64,000 nt of DNA from Blastobasis lacticolella (taxonomy: Eukaryota > Arthropoda > Insecta > Lepidoptera > Blastobasidae): NCBI GenBank assembly GCA_905147135.1, contig LR990050.1, positions 1,438,501-1,502,500 of the forward strand, written 5' to 3'. The stretch's first letter is position 1, and each line of letters starts with the position of its first letter. The position numbers were made by a program, and so were the translations under genes. The notes beneath the pieces are model-generated. The model searched no databases. It was given only the letters and a program-made list of their open reading frames with translations, and was not told the origin of the DNA. Positions 1 to 9,605 of the stretch are shown one piece after another.

Positions 1-430
1 ATAATCAAGTACATTGATGGTAGTAGTACAAGACACCCCGTGACGGTACAGCAATATAGAGATGAGCTATATAAACATAATTTGTACTTAAGTAGGTATT
101 TGACATTGCACTTATTATTTAAGTATATATTATATTATATCTAAGGCACATATTATTAAAATTATACACTTTGAGATCTTTTTTTGTACTAATTATACGT
201 AGGTATTCAAAGTACCTATATTCTAATTTTTTGTGGCGTATAAAGATACTACGTTATGGAGGGGTATTTGAAAACTTATAGCCGCCACTTTTGGACACGG
301 TATAGCACCATTAAAAAAGGAAACGAAATATAGATTGTGTCTTCAGCAGTGAGTAGGCGCCTTCTATGCCTTTATGTCCAATTTCTTTGGTTTCTATCGC
401 TCAGTCATTATTGTAAATACAATAATCGCA
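1..430. other. AT-rich spacer, nothing recognised
   Basis: This AT-rich stretch has no long reading frame, no repeat I can match elsewhere in the window and no RNA-like fold. Confidence 0.6.
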
Positions 431-650
431 TCTAACCGCAGATCTCTCGCAAATACATCATTGTCAAAAGAGGGCTTGTCCCCAATTTGCAGTAACAACG
501 CGAGGTGCAATCGTATTGACACCCGATCGATCTGACACTAATCGCAGGCCCGGACAAGTCCCGAACAATTTGTACGGAGATTGAGGTCAAAGACCCCTGC
601 CCACAAAGTAAAAAACGGCCCAATTTCTCTATTTTCTGCCCTGCCTTACA

Positions 651-786
651 GATCTACAAGGATCTTTAGGCACTTGGACGAGGGCGTGCTTGTCAATCAA
701 CTCCAGCTGTCTGTCAAAAGTGACGCTTTACAAGGTGGCGGTGTTAGTTCTGATTTCGGACACTTACCAAAAGATCCTTGTAGGTC
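651..786. mobile_element. MITE-D copy 1, about 136 bp inverted-repeat element
   Basis: The left end begins gatctacaaggatctttagg. The reverse complement of the right end begins gacctacaaggatcttttgg, so the ends form an imperfect terminal inverted repeat of about 28 bp. A second copy in the opposite orientation lies at 53715-53835 and shares the internal motifs gagggcgtgcttgtcaat and ttagttctgatttcgg. The element has no coding capacity. I infer a non-autonomous DNA transposon of unknown superfamily; reading frames across it are incidental. Confidence 0.7.
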
Positions 787-912
787 TCCCAGCGTTGTGG
801 TTCGTGTCAAGCGGCCACAACTACTTACGCTGGATGCCCAAGAAAAATCTCACTGGGTGTTGTCTCAGTGTTTTATGTACAGATTTTTTTAAATATGATT
901 GAATTATAATTG

Positions 913-1010
913 TCGTCCCGCGACCATTTTGCATGCAACTGTGTCGAAATATCGGGCTACTCGTCACGCGGTAGGAAATCCGGAACATAACCTTAAAATG
1001 TATTCTTGTA
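913..1010 (+). repeat. Dispersed repeat R3, copy 1
   Basis: The stretch around tgcatgcaactgtgtcgaaa and tatcgggctac matches 34953-35058 in the same orientation at roughly 80 percent by eye. From memory this motif recurs in lepidopteran genomes as part of a retroelement, but no coding part is present here. Confidence 0.6.
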
Positions 1011-1364
1011 TTGCAAAATTATCGAGTCGTGGCGTCCATGTGTAATAAAAATTGTTTTACTTCTTTCATTCTTTCTTTCTAAAGTGCCACAAACTTATGT
1101 GACACCAAAATGACATCTAGTTTAGAGTGTAGTTAACAACAACATGACAGAGATTTCCACATAGACCGATTTTGTGCTATTCGGCTGAAGGTGAATGATT
1201 TCTCAATTGTAGGTATATAGTTCATGCAAAATGAATTGAAAATAGCGTGTTCTGACCTCTCGGTCAACGACCGGCATTATTTCGTGAAAAATATTAAAAC
1301 TGTCAAAATAAAAATAAAATAAATACCGTGTTGAGGCCCTCAACGGTTTAACCAGTCGCCGGAT

Positions 1365-1490
1365 CCCCAACGGAAGTCCTTGTCAAACTAGCTTTACCCA
1401 CGGTTTTAGGAAGCACACCTAACTAGTGGCGACCTCGTTGCGGTGCTAAAGATCGTCTAGCCTCAAAGTACGAAACGGTCATCCATCCAG
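1365..1490 (+). repeat. Dispersed repeat R4, copy 1
   Basis: The words aggaagcacacctaactagt, ggcgacctcgtt and gtacgaaacggtca recur, diverged, at 31312-31400. The preceding words aaccagtc and ccccaacggaag recur at 35573-35612. This is a non-coding transposon relic; the family is not identified. Confidence 0.5.
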
Positions 1491-1523
1491 TTTTCCAACA
1501 TTGCAAACATTATTATGAACAGA

Positions 1524-1708
1524 CTCTGCCTGGCATTGTCGAGCACGGTTCGGTCGTGGTTGGCGTAGGATACGTTTATCTACGGCCATAGGGCGGTCAG
1601 CGCGTCACTGTGTGTTTCCTTCCTACTTTCCTACCCCCCTCCTTTTTGACGATTGAAAGGGATATTTAATGTCCAAATCAATAAAGAAATTTAGAATTTA
1701 GAATTTTG
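1524..1708 (+). mobile_element. LINE 3' end (or SINE) with GAATTT tail, copy 1
   Basis: A block of about 185 bp starts ctctgcctggcattgtcgag and ends in aataaagaaatttagaattt followed by further GAATTT units. It is repeated almost base for base at 6954-7140. One defined right end with a short-motif tail and a truncated left end fits a non-LTR retrotransposon tail. The few differences between the copies suggest recent activity. The coding region is absent. Confidence 0.7.
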
Positions 1709-2131
1709 AAAAACATGACTACATCCCTTTGACTACTCACAGATAGTTCTGACCGTTCAATGTCCGGTACTCTCAATTCGTTTGGCACGAACTATTGCAG
1801 CCACAAGAAAATTTATTCTAAGAAAACAATTTATATATTCGGGCAGTATTATTAGATCTTGAAATCTCAATTAAGTGCGGAATGCGAAAGCCCCGGGCAA
1901 TAATATGGGCGTGTTCACACAGCCGCTGCGGTTACCCGGGCATGACTCAGGCTGGGTGTGGCATTTACTGTGGCATTGCAAGTCTAGACCTCAATTTAAA
2001 GTTACGTTACTCAGGTACTAAAAGCCTGGTGCATTTATTGGGTGCAAACTAATGTGTGTAAACTAATAAGATTCATCAAAGACAAATGCTACACAACTTG
2101 GTAAAGCATATTGAGTACTTGATGACTTGAT

Positions 2132-2390
2132 GACGACCTGAGTAGTTCAATGGTCAACATGGTCTGCCACGCAAGAGGTCCCGGGTTCGATTCCCGGCCG
2201 GGTAGAAATTGAAATGATGAATTTTAATTTCTGTTTCGGGTCTGGGCGTTCTATGTATAATAAGTATGCATTTAAAAGTATTTAAGTAGTATATCAGTTA
2301 TCTAGCACCCATAGCACAAGCTTTGCTTAGTTTGGGGCTAGATGGCGCTGTGTGAATTTGTCCACGAATATTTATTTATTTATTTATTTA
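2132..2390 (+). mobile_element. SINE-G copy, full length, tRNA-Gly-derived
   Basis: This is the clearest complete copy of SINE-G. The head tgacgacctgagtagttcaa carries the A-box region. The B box ggttcgattcc is at 2184-2194. The anticodon region ctgccacgc matches the GCC loop of tRNA-Gly, and tgg-ttca-tgg plus cccgggttcgattcccgg follow the Gly tRNA closely. A body with gggtctgggcgttctatgta follows, then a LINE-like 3' part (ggggctagatggcgctgtgt) and a TTTA tail. SINEs are transcribed by RNA polymerase III and moved by a partner LINE; the partner is not identified here. Confidence 0.85.
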
Positions 2391-2694
2391 TAATGAAATC
2401 AACTTAAGCCATCAATTGGGTGGCTAAGAGGGACATCTCACTGTGTGCATTAAGTAAAAGTTGTACAGAGTTTTATGTATATATAAGTATGTACGCCTTA
2501 GTATAAGAACATTTTTTGTTATATAACGCCGAAAAACTAGAAACGGTCGTCGCTCGAGGTCGATGACTTGGATTCAACATCGCATTTACATTGTGGACAA
2601 CATATAAAAAGCCCAGATACCTGATTTGTGTATTTTCGCATATAAGTGTATATTTCTACTTTCCATATCCATCCATCTTTATAAGTCCATGTTG

Positions 2695-2858
2695 TTGACT
2701 TGCCTGTGTATCAAGCGGTTCTTTACACAAAGGTTGCCTGGTAGAGATCGCTTACAGCGATAAGGCCGCCTTTGCCCACAACTAGTTATGGTTTTTTGTC
2801 AGAACTTTTTAATGTAATTATTCTTGTGTGAGCAATAAATAATTTATCTATCTATCTG
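2695..2858 (+). mobile_element. LINE 3' UTR fragment (family with 'aaaggttgcctggtagag')
   Basis: It contains ttgcctgtgtatcaagcggt, aaaggttgcctggtagagat and gataaggccgcctttgccc, and ends with gcaataaataa and TATC repeats. The same order of blocks occurs at 31150-31310, where a short LINE coding remnant precedes it. I know this 3' UTR as common in Lepidoptera; it is 5'-truncated here. Confidence 0.7.
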
Positions 2859-2894
2859 ATTTTATTCAGCGTTGACCCCATTTTATGTCTAATT

Positions 2895-3110
2895 TGACTG
2901 GATTGCAAGGAACTTGTGGACCCGGTGCGACTTCGTTCGCGTATAACTAATTTACCCTTACCCTTTTTTGTAGCTTTCTCTATCTATTGTTGAAAACTTC
3001 ATTAAAATTTCTTGCGTATTTCAAAAGATCCCACTGTAGGGACCATACAGAGGGACAGACGGCGGGAAACGACTTTGCTTTATACTATGTTTAGAAAATT
3101 AGCGAACTTT
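2895..3110 (-). mobile_element. RTE-like retroelement tail, minus strand
   Basis: On the minus strand it reads cgtttcccgccgtctgtccc, then gcgaacgaagtcgcaccggg. These are landmarks of a lepidopteran LINE 3' region usually ending 'gaagtcgcgggcaaaagcta'. Related tails are at 29067-29165, 39600-39745 and 62229-62405. No coding sequence remains. Confidence 0.5.
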
Positions 3111-3156
3111 ATGCGGATGTAATCGCGTTTAGTATTATAATTAAAGTAGACCGAAC

Positions 3157-3475
3157 GGCGGTGGTCGGGCGGTTGAGTATCTGACTCGTAAGCGAGAGGT
3201 AGAGGGTTCGAATCCCGCTGCGGCCACGTACCAATGACTCTTTTCTGAGTTATGTACATTAGTTAAATTCTAACCGATGTTCTTACGGTGAGGGAAAATA
3301 TCGTGATGAAACCTGCAAATTCAAGCGACTGAATTTGTAACCATGATCCAATCTGGTCAGGTTCCCCTGGTCGCAGGGTCACGGAGGTCAGATGGTAGTC
3401 GCTCCACTGTAATAACCTGACCGCCAAATCCTGGATCATGGTCAAGGCGGACATTGATGTTAAGATGATTATTTA
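3157..3475 (+). mobile_element. SINE-T copy, nearly full length
   Basis: The tRNA-like head runs from ggcggtggtcgggcggttga through gactcgtaagcgagaggt to the B box ggttcgaatcc. The body (gatgaaacctgcaaattc, ccatgatccaatctggtcag, tcctggatcatggtcaaggc) matches many copies in the window. The 3' region lacks the block 'cccgggccctcgcg' present in other copies and ends in aagatgatta. Confidence 0.85.
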
Positions 3476-4462
3476 TTATTTTATTTAAGTAAACCAAAGA
3501 GAAAACCCCCCTCAGCTTACTTACGTGCAAAAATATGTTAAAACCGTATCGTTAAAAACAGCGCTACACTTATCTGTGGCTTTAATTGTAATACTTACCT
3601 ACCCCGTTACCGCGTTTTAAAATACTGGCAGAGCCATCTAGCGTATGCGTTACGCATTACAAAACAGAGAGAAAGGAAATGTTATGTCGTACTAAGGATC
3701 TGGCAAAAGAATTGCACGAAGAAAATGGCTGAAGTCGTCCGGATTGTTATGGGGGACAGTTACCGTTTACCAGTAGGCTAATTAGGTTACTCTGTTGCCA
3801 ACAATTCTCTGATTTCAATGATTGAAATTTTTAATTTTGCGATTACGTATGATCGATTTAGTTTCAGTATATTGCAATGGAACTTTGATCGCAACTGAAC
3901 CCATGAAATCGATGACACAGAATCAACTGAGTTATGTAATTAGTCTACAGGTGGGCTGTCTGCTCGTATGAATAAATACACAAATCAAAGATACTCTTTC
4001 CTTTTGACAGACACAATTTTGCGTACGTTGCGTATGATATGTGTGTTTTCAGGGATACAATTTGGGGGCACAGATGAGCCCTCGACAACGCGAGAAGAAA
4101 AGTGCAGTGCAATGCAGTGTATCCGGTAATGAAGTAAATAAGTGAAGTGAGGGCATCTTACAAAAATAAAGTAAATCCTTTTCATGACCTACAATAGGTT
4201 AGGAAGCCTCGTCAGCTTATAACGTTTTCACTGATAAAAGTTATCAGATTTCACGAAGGCCTCAAATCCTAGGCCTAACTCTGACAGGCCCAGAAATTAA
4301 ATTAAGTTGAGTGGAAGTGCTATGCGCGCGTGAATTTATTAATTATTAGCTTGCGAGGCTTGGTAAAGCAATTTAACATTAAATGTTTTTGATTTATTCT
4401 CTAAAGAAGATGGAAAAGTTTAGCCTTAATAGTTAACCTTCATAGCTAAGACTGGCTAATTT
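3476..4462. other. Spacer with no assigned feature
   Basis: No supported gene is seen. At 3745-3783 the words gggggacagttaccgtttac and cagtagg resemble a short LINE 3' tail, as do similar words near 7490 and 15305, but each is too short to assign. Confidence 0.4.
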
Positions 4463-4612
4463 TTTTAAATATTTTTTCACACTGAGGTGGCGAACAAGCT
4501 TACGGCCTGCCTGATGGTAAACAGTCACCGCAGCCTATGGACGTTAGCAATACCAGGGGCATCACCCACGCGTTGCCGACCCCGCGAAAACCATTACACC
4601 CCTTTCTTGAAT
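4463..4612 (-). mobile_element. LINE 3' end, family 'ccatcaggcaggccgtaagc', minus strand
   Basis: Read on the minus strand it gives ggcaacgcgtgggtgatgcc, a block with ttgctaacgtccataggctg, then ccatcaggcaggccgtaagc and an A-rich end. The family recurs at 39988-40075, 42208-42260, 56835-57115 and 59512-59725. The plus-strand copy at 56.9 kb ends in poly-A, which fixes the orientation. Confidence 0.7.
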
Positions 4613-4689
4613 TTCTTTTTGCTCTGTGGTATACATAGTCCAGCCCAATCCATCGCAATGCGTTGAACACGTTACGTACGTGGAACAAT

Positions 4690-5000
4690 TATGAATCCAC
4701 CGTAACTCCCACCCACAACTAAACAGCAATAGTAACTATAAGGCACAGCTACACCTACATCAAACCGTTACGTGGCGCAACGCGGCCGTCACGTCATTAA
4801 TCAGATAGGAACAAATTGTGTTGCGTCGCCATCAAGCCCTGGGAGTAATATCGTCCGTCGGTAATCCTGGCGGTGCTATCTATCTCGCGGAGCGGCTCGC
4901 TCGGAAGCTGGCACGGTAGCCGTCGGAAACGACGAGTCATGCTTAGCCGGGATGAGAGCGGAATAGAGTTCTTTTTACTGGCTTTTATTTAGTTTCACAT
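4690..5000. other. Non-repeat GC-mixed spacer
   Basis: This is moderately GC-rich sequence (for example around cgcaacgcggccgtcacgtc) with no ORF or repeat match. It could be ordinary unique intergenic DNA. Confidence 0.4.
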
Positions 5001-5322
5001 GGCGTCGGTGGCCGAGTGACTAAGGTTAGCGAGAGGTACCGGGTTTGTATCCCAGTGCGGCCATGCACCAATGACTCGTTTCTGAGTTATGTACATTAGT
5101 TGACTGCTCACCAAAAGAGCATCGGTTTGCTTATTGAGCCTGCACATTCTGGCGACTGAATGTGTAACCACGACTCAATCTGGACAGGTTCCCGTGGTAC
5201 CAGACAGATGGCAGTCGCTCCACTGTAATTATCTGATCTGCCAAATCCTGGATTATGGTCAAAACGGACCCCGGTCCACCTTGCGCGAGTGCACAGCCGG
5301 GACATTTACGCCAGGATGATGA
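5001..5322 (+). mobile_element. SINE-T copy, full length
   Basis: It starts ggcgtcggtggccgagtgac. The anticodon arm is shortened to ttagcgagaggt. It continues through the usual body and ends with gggacatttacgccaggatg and atga. The B box is degraded (gtttgtatccc instead of gttcgaatccc), so this copy is probably inactive. Confidence 0.85.
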
Positions 5323-5837
5323 CTTTCACATGTCCCCATGGCTGTTAGTAAAAAAAATCTTGTAATTTAATTTTGATCCATTTCCCAATTTTTTACTGAG
5401 CTGAAAATTTGCACACTCATGTAAGTTCGGTAACAATGCAATGTTATGATAACATAAATCATGGAGACGGAAGGTGGTCATAAGAACTCCTGAACTACGC
5501 ATGGTAAACCCATTGAGTTTGGGCTCGTTTGATTAGTACACGTACCACCCTATCCTTTAAAATCTGGCAATGGCAATTACAAACACAACAAAAAAGGAAT
5601 CAGTTAAATTGGCTCAGAGGTTTTGAAATTATACGCGAACATGGATACCATGGGTTACATTATTATAATTTTTCTATTTAACAACTATTTAATTTCATGT
5701 TACTCGCTGATGATGTAGCTTTCGTTACAGTGCGCTCTCTGTTTAAAAAATACCTGACTAAATGAGTTCACAGACAACACATCCACGTAAAAAGAAAAAA
5801 GTAAGGCGCTCCGTCCCACCGGAAAAAACAGAGCCGC
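5323..5837. other. Spacer, nothing recognised
   Basis: AT-rich sequence without matches to other parts of the window and without a supported reading frame. Confidence 0.4.
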
Positions 5838-6349
5838 GCAATCTCGCCGTCGTGTCTTGATCGCGGCTTGTCATTGGTGAGGAATTGGTCAAATTAAAAG
5901 TTACCTGCGCGGGACCCCCACCGGTCGGTTACGGTGATCGCTTACGCGGCAAGGGACGTCCTAATTTCGGAATTCGGGACACCAAGGATTCGCTATTCGT
6001 GATTCGGGCGATTATATACAGGTGACTTCAAATTCATGATACCAACGGGTATCATATGCATGTTCTGGCAATCTTTCCGGCCGCGGCGTGTCTTGATTGC
6101 GGCTTGTCATTGGTCACCGTTCATCACCGTTGGATCACCGTTACGGTGATCGCTCACGTGGCAAGGAACGTCCTAATTCCGGAATTCGGGACACCAAGGA
6201 TTTGCTATTCGTGATTTGGGTGATTATATACAGGTGACTTATATCATATGCATGTTTTGGCAATCTCGCCGGCCGCGGCTTGTCATTGGTGAGGGACCAC
6301 AGTTACGGTGATCGCTCACGCGACCTGGGACGTCCTAATTCCGGAATTC
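5838..6349 (+). repeat. Long-period tandem repeat, units of about 237 and 176 bp plus a split third unit
   Basis: The word gcggcttgtcattggt starts at 5862, 6099 and 6275, giving successive spacings of 237 and 176 bp. Each unit also carries acggtgatcgctcacg or a near variant, gggacgtcctaatt, ggaattcgggacaccaagga and gcgattatatacaggtgact. The second unit has an internal deletion. The third unit stops at ggaattc (6349) and resumes at 7191 beyond an inserted element. Related single pieces lie at 7550-7612 and around 9215-9240. Confidence 0.8.
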
Positions 6350-6514
6350 AGGGGCCTAATTTTTGAAACCGCTCGCATCCACGCGATATCTCTTTCATAC
6401 TCGTAGTGAGTATTTGTTGAGATATAGAAATGACAAGCATTAGAAGTCGAGCTTAATTTCCTCGAGTCGAGCTTAACTCGAGTTAAATTTCCTTCCTTTC
6501 CCACTCATAGTGAC

Positions 6515-6720
6515 TTCTGTCTGCGGTTGGGAAGGGGTAGGGTAGTAGTTAAAGTAGGGGTAGGATAGTGGTAGGGTAGGGGTAAGATAGTGGTGGGGTA
6601 GGGGTAGGATAGTGGTAGGGTAGGAGTAAGGTAGCGGTAGGGTAGGGTTAAGGCAGTAGCAGAATATGGTATAGGGTAAGCTAGGGGTAGGGTAGGGATA
6701 GGATAGAGTAGGGTGGGAGC
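6515..6720 (+). repeat. GGGTA-type minisatellite
   Basis: About 200 bp of degenerate units such as gtagggtaggggtaagatag and gtagggtaggagtaagg. The plus strand is G-rich with many GGG runs, so G-quadruplex formation is plausible. It is not the insect telomere repeat TTAGG. The proline- and tyrosine-rich minus-strand frame across it is a by-product of the repeat. Confidence 0.85.
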
Positions 6721-6953
6721 AGCTACCTATCACATGCAGCATGTGTGATGCACGCTCACTTAAAAGTCTGTCTGGCGGTGGCGTGGGGGCCGGGTCGCTC
6801 TTTTCCCTCAAATATGGTTGAATTGGACGATGGCTGGGCCCTGCGTTATACTCGTGAACGGGTGCTGCCTTGGTGGACTGGCTTACTCTTGCTGTAGTTT
6901 TAGGTGGTTTTTCTTAATTATACTAGACCTACCTATATAATATAGCGTTCCGG

Positions 6954-7140
6954 CTCTGCCTGGCATTGTCGAGCACGGTTCGGTCGTGGTTGGCGAGGGA
7001 TACGTTTATCTACGGCCATAGGGCGGTCAGCGTGTCACTGTGTGTTTCCTTCCTACTTTCCTATCCCCCTCCTTTTTGACGGTTGAAAGAGATATTTAAT
7101 GTCCTAATCAATAAAGAAATTTTGAATTTTTGATTTTTTT
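6954..7140 (+). mobile_element. LINE 3' end (or SINE) with GAATTT tail, copy 2
   Basis: Near-identical to 1524-1708 from ctctgcctggcattgtcgag to aataaagaaattttgaattt. It ends in a T-rich run directly next to the right arm of the surrounding inverted-repeat element, so it lies inside that element. Confidence 0.7.
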
Positions 7141-7190
7141 TTTAATTTTGAGCGCTCGCGTAGATGCAAGCGGTTTAATAATAGGGCCCT

Positions 7191-7295
7191 AGGACACCAA
7201 GAATTCGCTGTTAGTGATTTTAGCGATTATATACAGAATTACTACAAATTCATGATACCAAGGAGTACCTTATGTATGTGCTCGTGGTAACAAAC
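7191..7295 (+). repeat. Second half of the interrupted tandem unit
   Basis: It continues the third unit of the array at 5838-6349: aggacaccaagaattcgctg, gcgattatatacag, caaattcatgatacc. The gap between the halves is the inserted element 6350-7190. Confidence 0.65.
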
Positions 7296-7549
7296 AACTT
7301 TTACTAGGCACCAACTATGAAATCGCAAAAAAAAGCATCTGGATCATACAACATTGTAAAATGCTTGTAGTTCTGTGCCGGTTTGAAGATAAGGTAGCCA
7401 GCGCACTTACAGGCATTAGGTATTTCATCTTAGTCCTCACAGTGACGCACTTGCGGTTTTGTATTTTTGTTGCATAAATCGTAGATGGTATGGGTGACAG
7501 TTACCGATGTCTGCTCGTTAGTCTATGCGTAAAATAAAAATAAAAATAA

Positions 7550-7612
7550 TAGAATTTGGTATCACGAGCACATGCATACAATATCATGAATTTGAAGTCA
7601 CCCTGTGAATTA
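7550..7612 (-). repeat. Isolated minus-strand piece of the same tandem unit
   Basis: On the minus strand it reads ggtgacttcaaattcatgat then atgcatgtgctcgtgatacc, matching the 3' half of the unit at 5838-6349 in inverted orientation. Confidence 0.6.
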
Positions 7613-8342
7613 GGTTTAAAAATTTGAACGGAGTTCCGCATCCCACGCAAAAGGGAAATCTGTGTTGAATAAATTGTTAACTTATACAGGCCGTCCCAGG
7701 ACTATACCACAGAAGTACTTTAAATATAATACACAGCAGGAGAAGTACTTCAAATATTGTAGATAGCAAAATTTTACTAAAAGAAGACTTAATTTTGATA
7801 TTAAAAATAATTTGAACTGCGATCAAAGATTTTTGAAAATTTGCTTAGCACACCTTAACTATTTACACGGCTATTTAGCCGGTTCGATTCTATTGTATTT
7901 ACAAAAAATAAAACATTGTACTTTTACGGCGTCAATCGATAAAGTCAATCCTAAGGATCAAACTCTCATACAAACATGGCAAATTAGATGAAAGGAAACC
8001 ATTAAATCAAAGGTATTCAAATTCAGAGGAATTAAAAGGGACATGACAAAGCACTCTTACTCAAAGGTCTATCGGACTACGTCATAAGCCAAAGTGCTTC
8101 CACACCGGTGTTGAGAATCGTTTGTGGAGATTTAGAACATTTGCAAACATTTTACTTTTGGTTTGTTTCCAATAGTTCTAATATGTTTGCAACTGTTTAC
8201 TATAAGACTTACCCGTGGTAGAGAAGCAGCGAGCAGAGAAAAAAGAAGCACGCCAGCACATCAGCGCGGCCCACCACTCCCGCCACCTACCGGCAAAAGA
8301 AGGAAACACGTTACATACACACATGTCATATTTTTACTTTAC
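7613..8342. other. Spacer, nothing firm
   Basis: The short direct repeat gaagtactttaaatat / gaagtacttcaaatat occurs near 7705 and 7743. No gene or larger repeat is recognised. Confidence 0.4.
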
Positions 8343-8450
8343 GACGGCTCACAACGCGAGGATGTCCAAGACCGGGCGAAATGGAGGAGATTGGGTCGCG
8401 AAGCGAACCCTGGCAGAAGTTGGGACTGTCCGCTCGGATGATGATGTCAT
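8343..8450 (+). mobile_element. LINE ORF2 C-terminus fragment with GATGATG end
   Basis: The plus-strand frame reads NREDVQDRAKWRRLGREANP before a stop and a gatgatgatg run. Charged 'DRAKWRRLxRxADP' C-termini followed by GAT repeats are typical, from memory, of some insect LINEs. The fragment is too short to name a clade. Confidence 0.5.
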
Positions 8451-9435
8451 ATTTTTCCCTTAGAAACCACATCGTTCCATGCTACGGTACTGACAGACTT
8501 CTCTCGCGTCTTCCATATGCATATATTTTCATACATGAACATCTGTTTAGAGTACTCATCGCCTAATCAGCCATGAAGGCGATGCATCTACATCAGCTTT
8601 AAGTTGACAGATTAACATCCGTGTATGTCTATGGCTCCCATCCTATATGAAAAAGAGCGAAAGAAGACCTATACGAAAGATAAAATTACCACGGACTAAC
8701 TCGCATTGACAGAACATGGATCGTATCAATCAAGGCGATGTGTAATTAATTATAAGGACTCTGACCTTTCTTGTCTACACAACAAACAAATTAACGGAGC
8801 GACGTTTTCACTATACTCGAATTAAGCATTACCTAACTATAATATCTTTAATAATGGTCTTAGCCAATGGTCTCTTTGAACAAACCTCTATCTCTAGGCA
8901 AAATTTATGTATGGATTCGCGTTGTTATGTTGGTAAACTCTAGAGTGCCACAAACGTATCAAGTGGTGACGGCGTCGCTGTTGTTGACAACAAAGTGACA
9001 TTTCAAAATGGCGACACATAGTTCTAGTTCTGGCCACCGGGTAAGAAAGGTTTGCTGTGGGAAACAGAACGCAACTGTCATTTTAGGCGAAGCCTAGGGA
9101 CTGAGCACCGCCTAATCCATTTCCTAACTTTAAACGTTACCTAGCGGCGGCCGGCGATAGTTATTTCCTAGCGGTGTGTGAAACGTATTTTCGTCTGAAG
9201 CAATTCCTAAGTAATTGGTCATCGGATTCGGGCGATTCCTACGTACAGTGAAAACGGACATTACAGTACAAATACAAAGATCAGTATTCGGGATATCCAA
9301 CGATCCAATATCAGAGAGTTTCACCATTCGCCTTTCATAGAAGGCTACTACCGATGCTTATGCAATGAATGAATTGCACAGCTTTCAAATACTAACTAGC
9401 TCTGAGTAGTAATCAAATAAATGAAATTAATCAAA
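8451..9435. other. Spacer, nothing firm
   Basis: The words agagtgccacaaacgta near 8940 and aaagtgccacaaacttatgt near 1080 suggest a shared old repeat, but the match is short. No gene is supported. Confidence 0.35.
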
Positions 9436-9605
9436 TCAAATCACGTTTATTCAGTTTAGGCTTTTTACAAACACTCATGAATGTCGCAAGCACGTTGCCA
9501 AGAAGAAGTGCACGTTGCAATAGGCGAAGTCAGGATGTAGGGTTGTTTGGCGACCAGCCAGCCGTGCTAGCTTTATTTAGGGGTGCCTGTCACCGCCCCT
9601 AGCAG
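9436..9605 (-). mobile_element. Possible LINE 3' end, minus strand
   Basis: On the plus strand aatcaaatcaaatcacgttt is followed by attcagtttaggctttttac. I recall this word order at the reversed 3' end of a lepidopteran retroelement. There is no second copy in the window and no coding sequence. Confidence 0.35.

Larger units (their letters stand above)
6350..7190. mobile_element. Inverted-repeat element of about 841 bp inserted in a tandem-repeat unit
   Basis: The left end reads aggggcctaatttttgaaac then cgctcgcatccacgcga. The reverse complement of the right end reads agggccctattattaaac then cgcttgcatctacgcga, giving arms of about 37 bp. Flanks confirm insertion: ggaattc lies on the left and ggacaccaagaattcgc on the right, and these two words are adjacent in intact neighbouring units. 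The interior carries a GGGTA minisatellite and a copy of the GAATTT-tailed LINE end. No transposase is seen. Confidence 0.65.

Noticed and set aside
2160..2200. A true tRNA-Gly gene
   Set aside because: Only the 5' part is tRNA-like, there is no complete acceptor stem, and the same head recurs with a SINE body in many copies.
6473..6811. 112-codon minus-strand frame rich in Pro, Tyr and Leu
   Set aside because: It is the translation of the GGGTA minisatellite and has no independent support.
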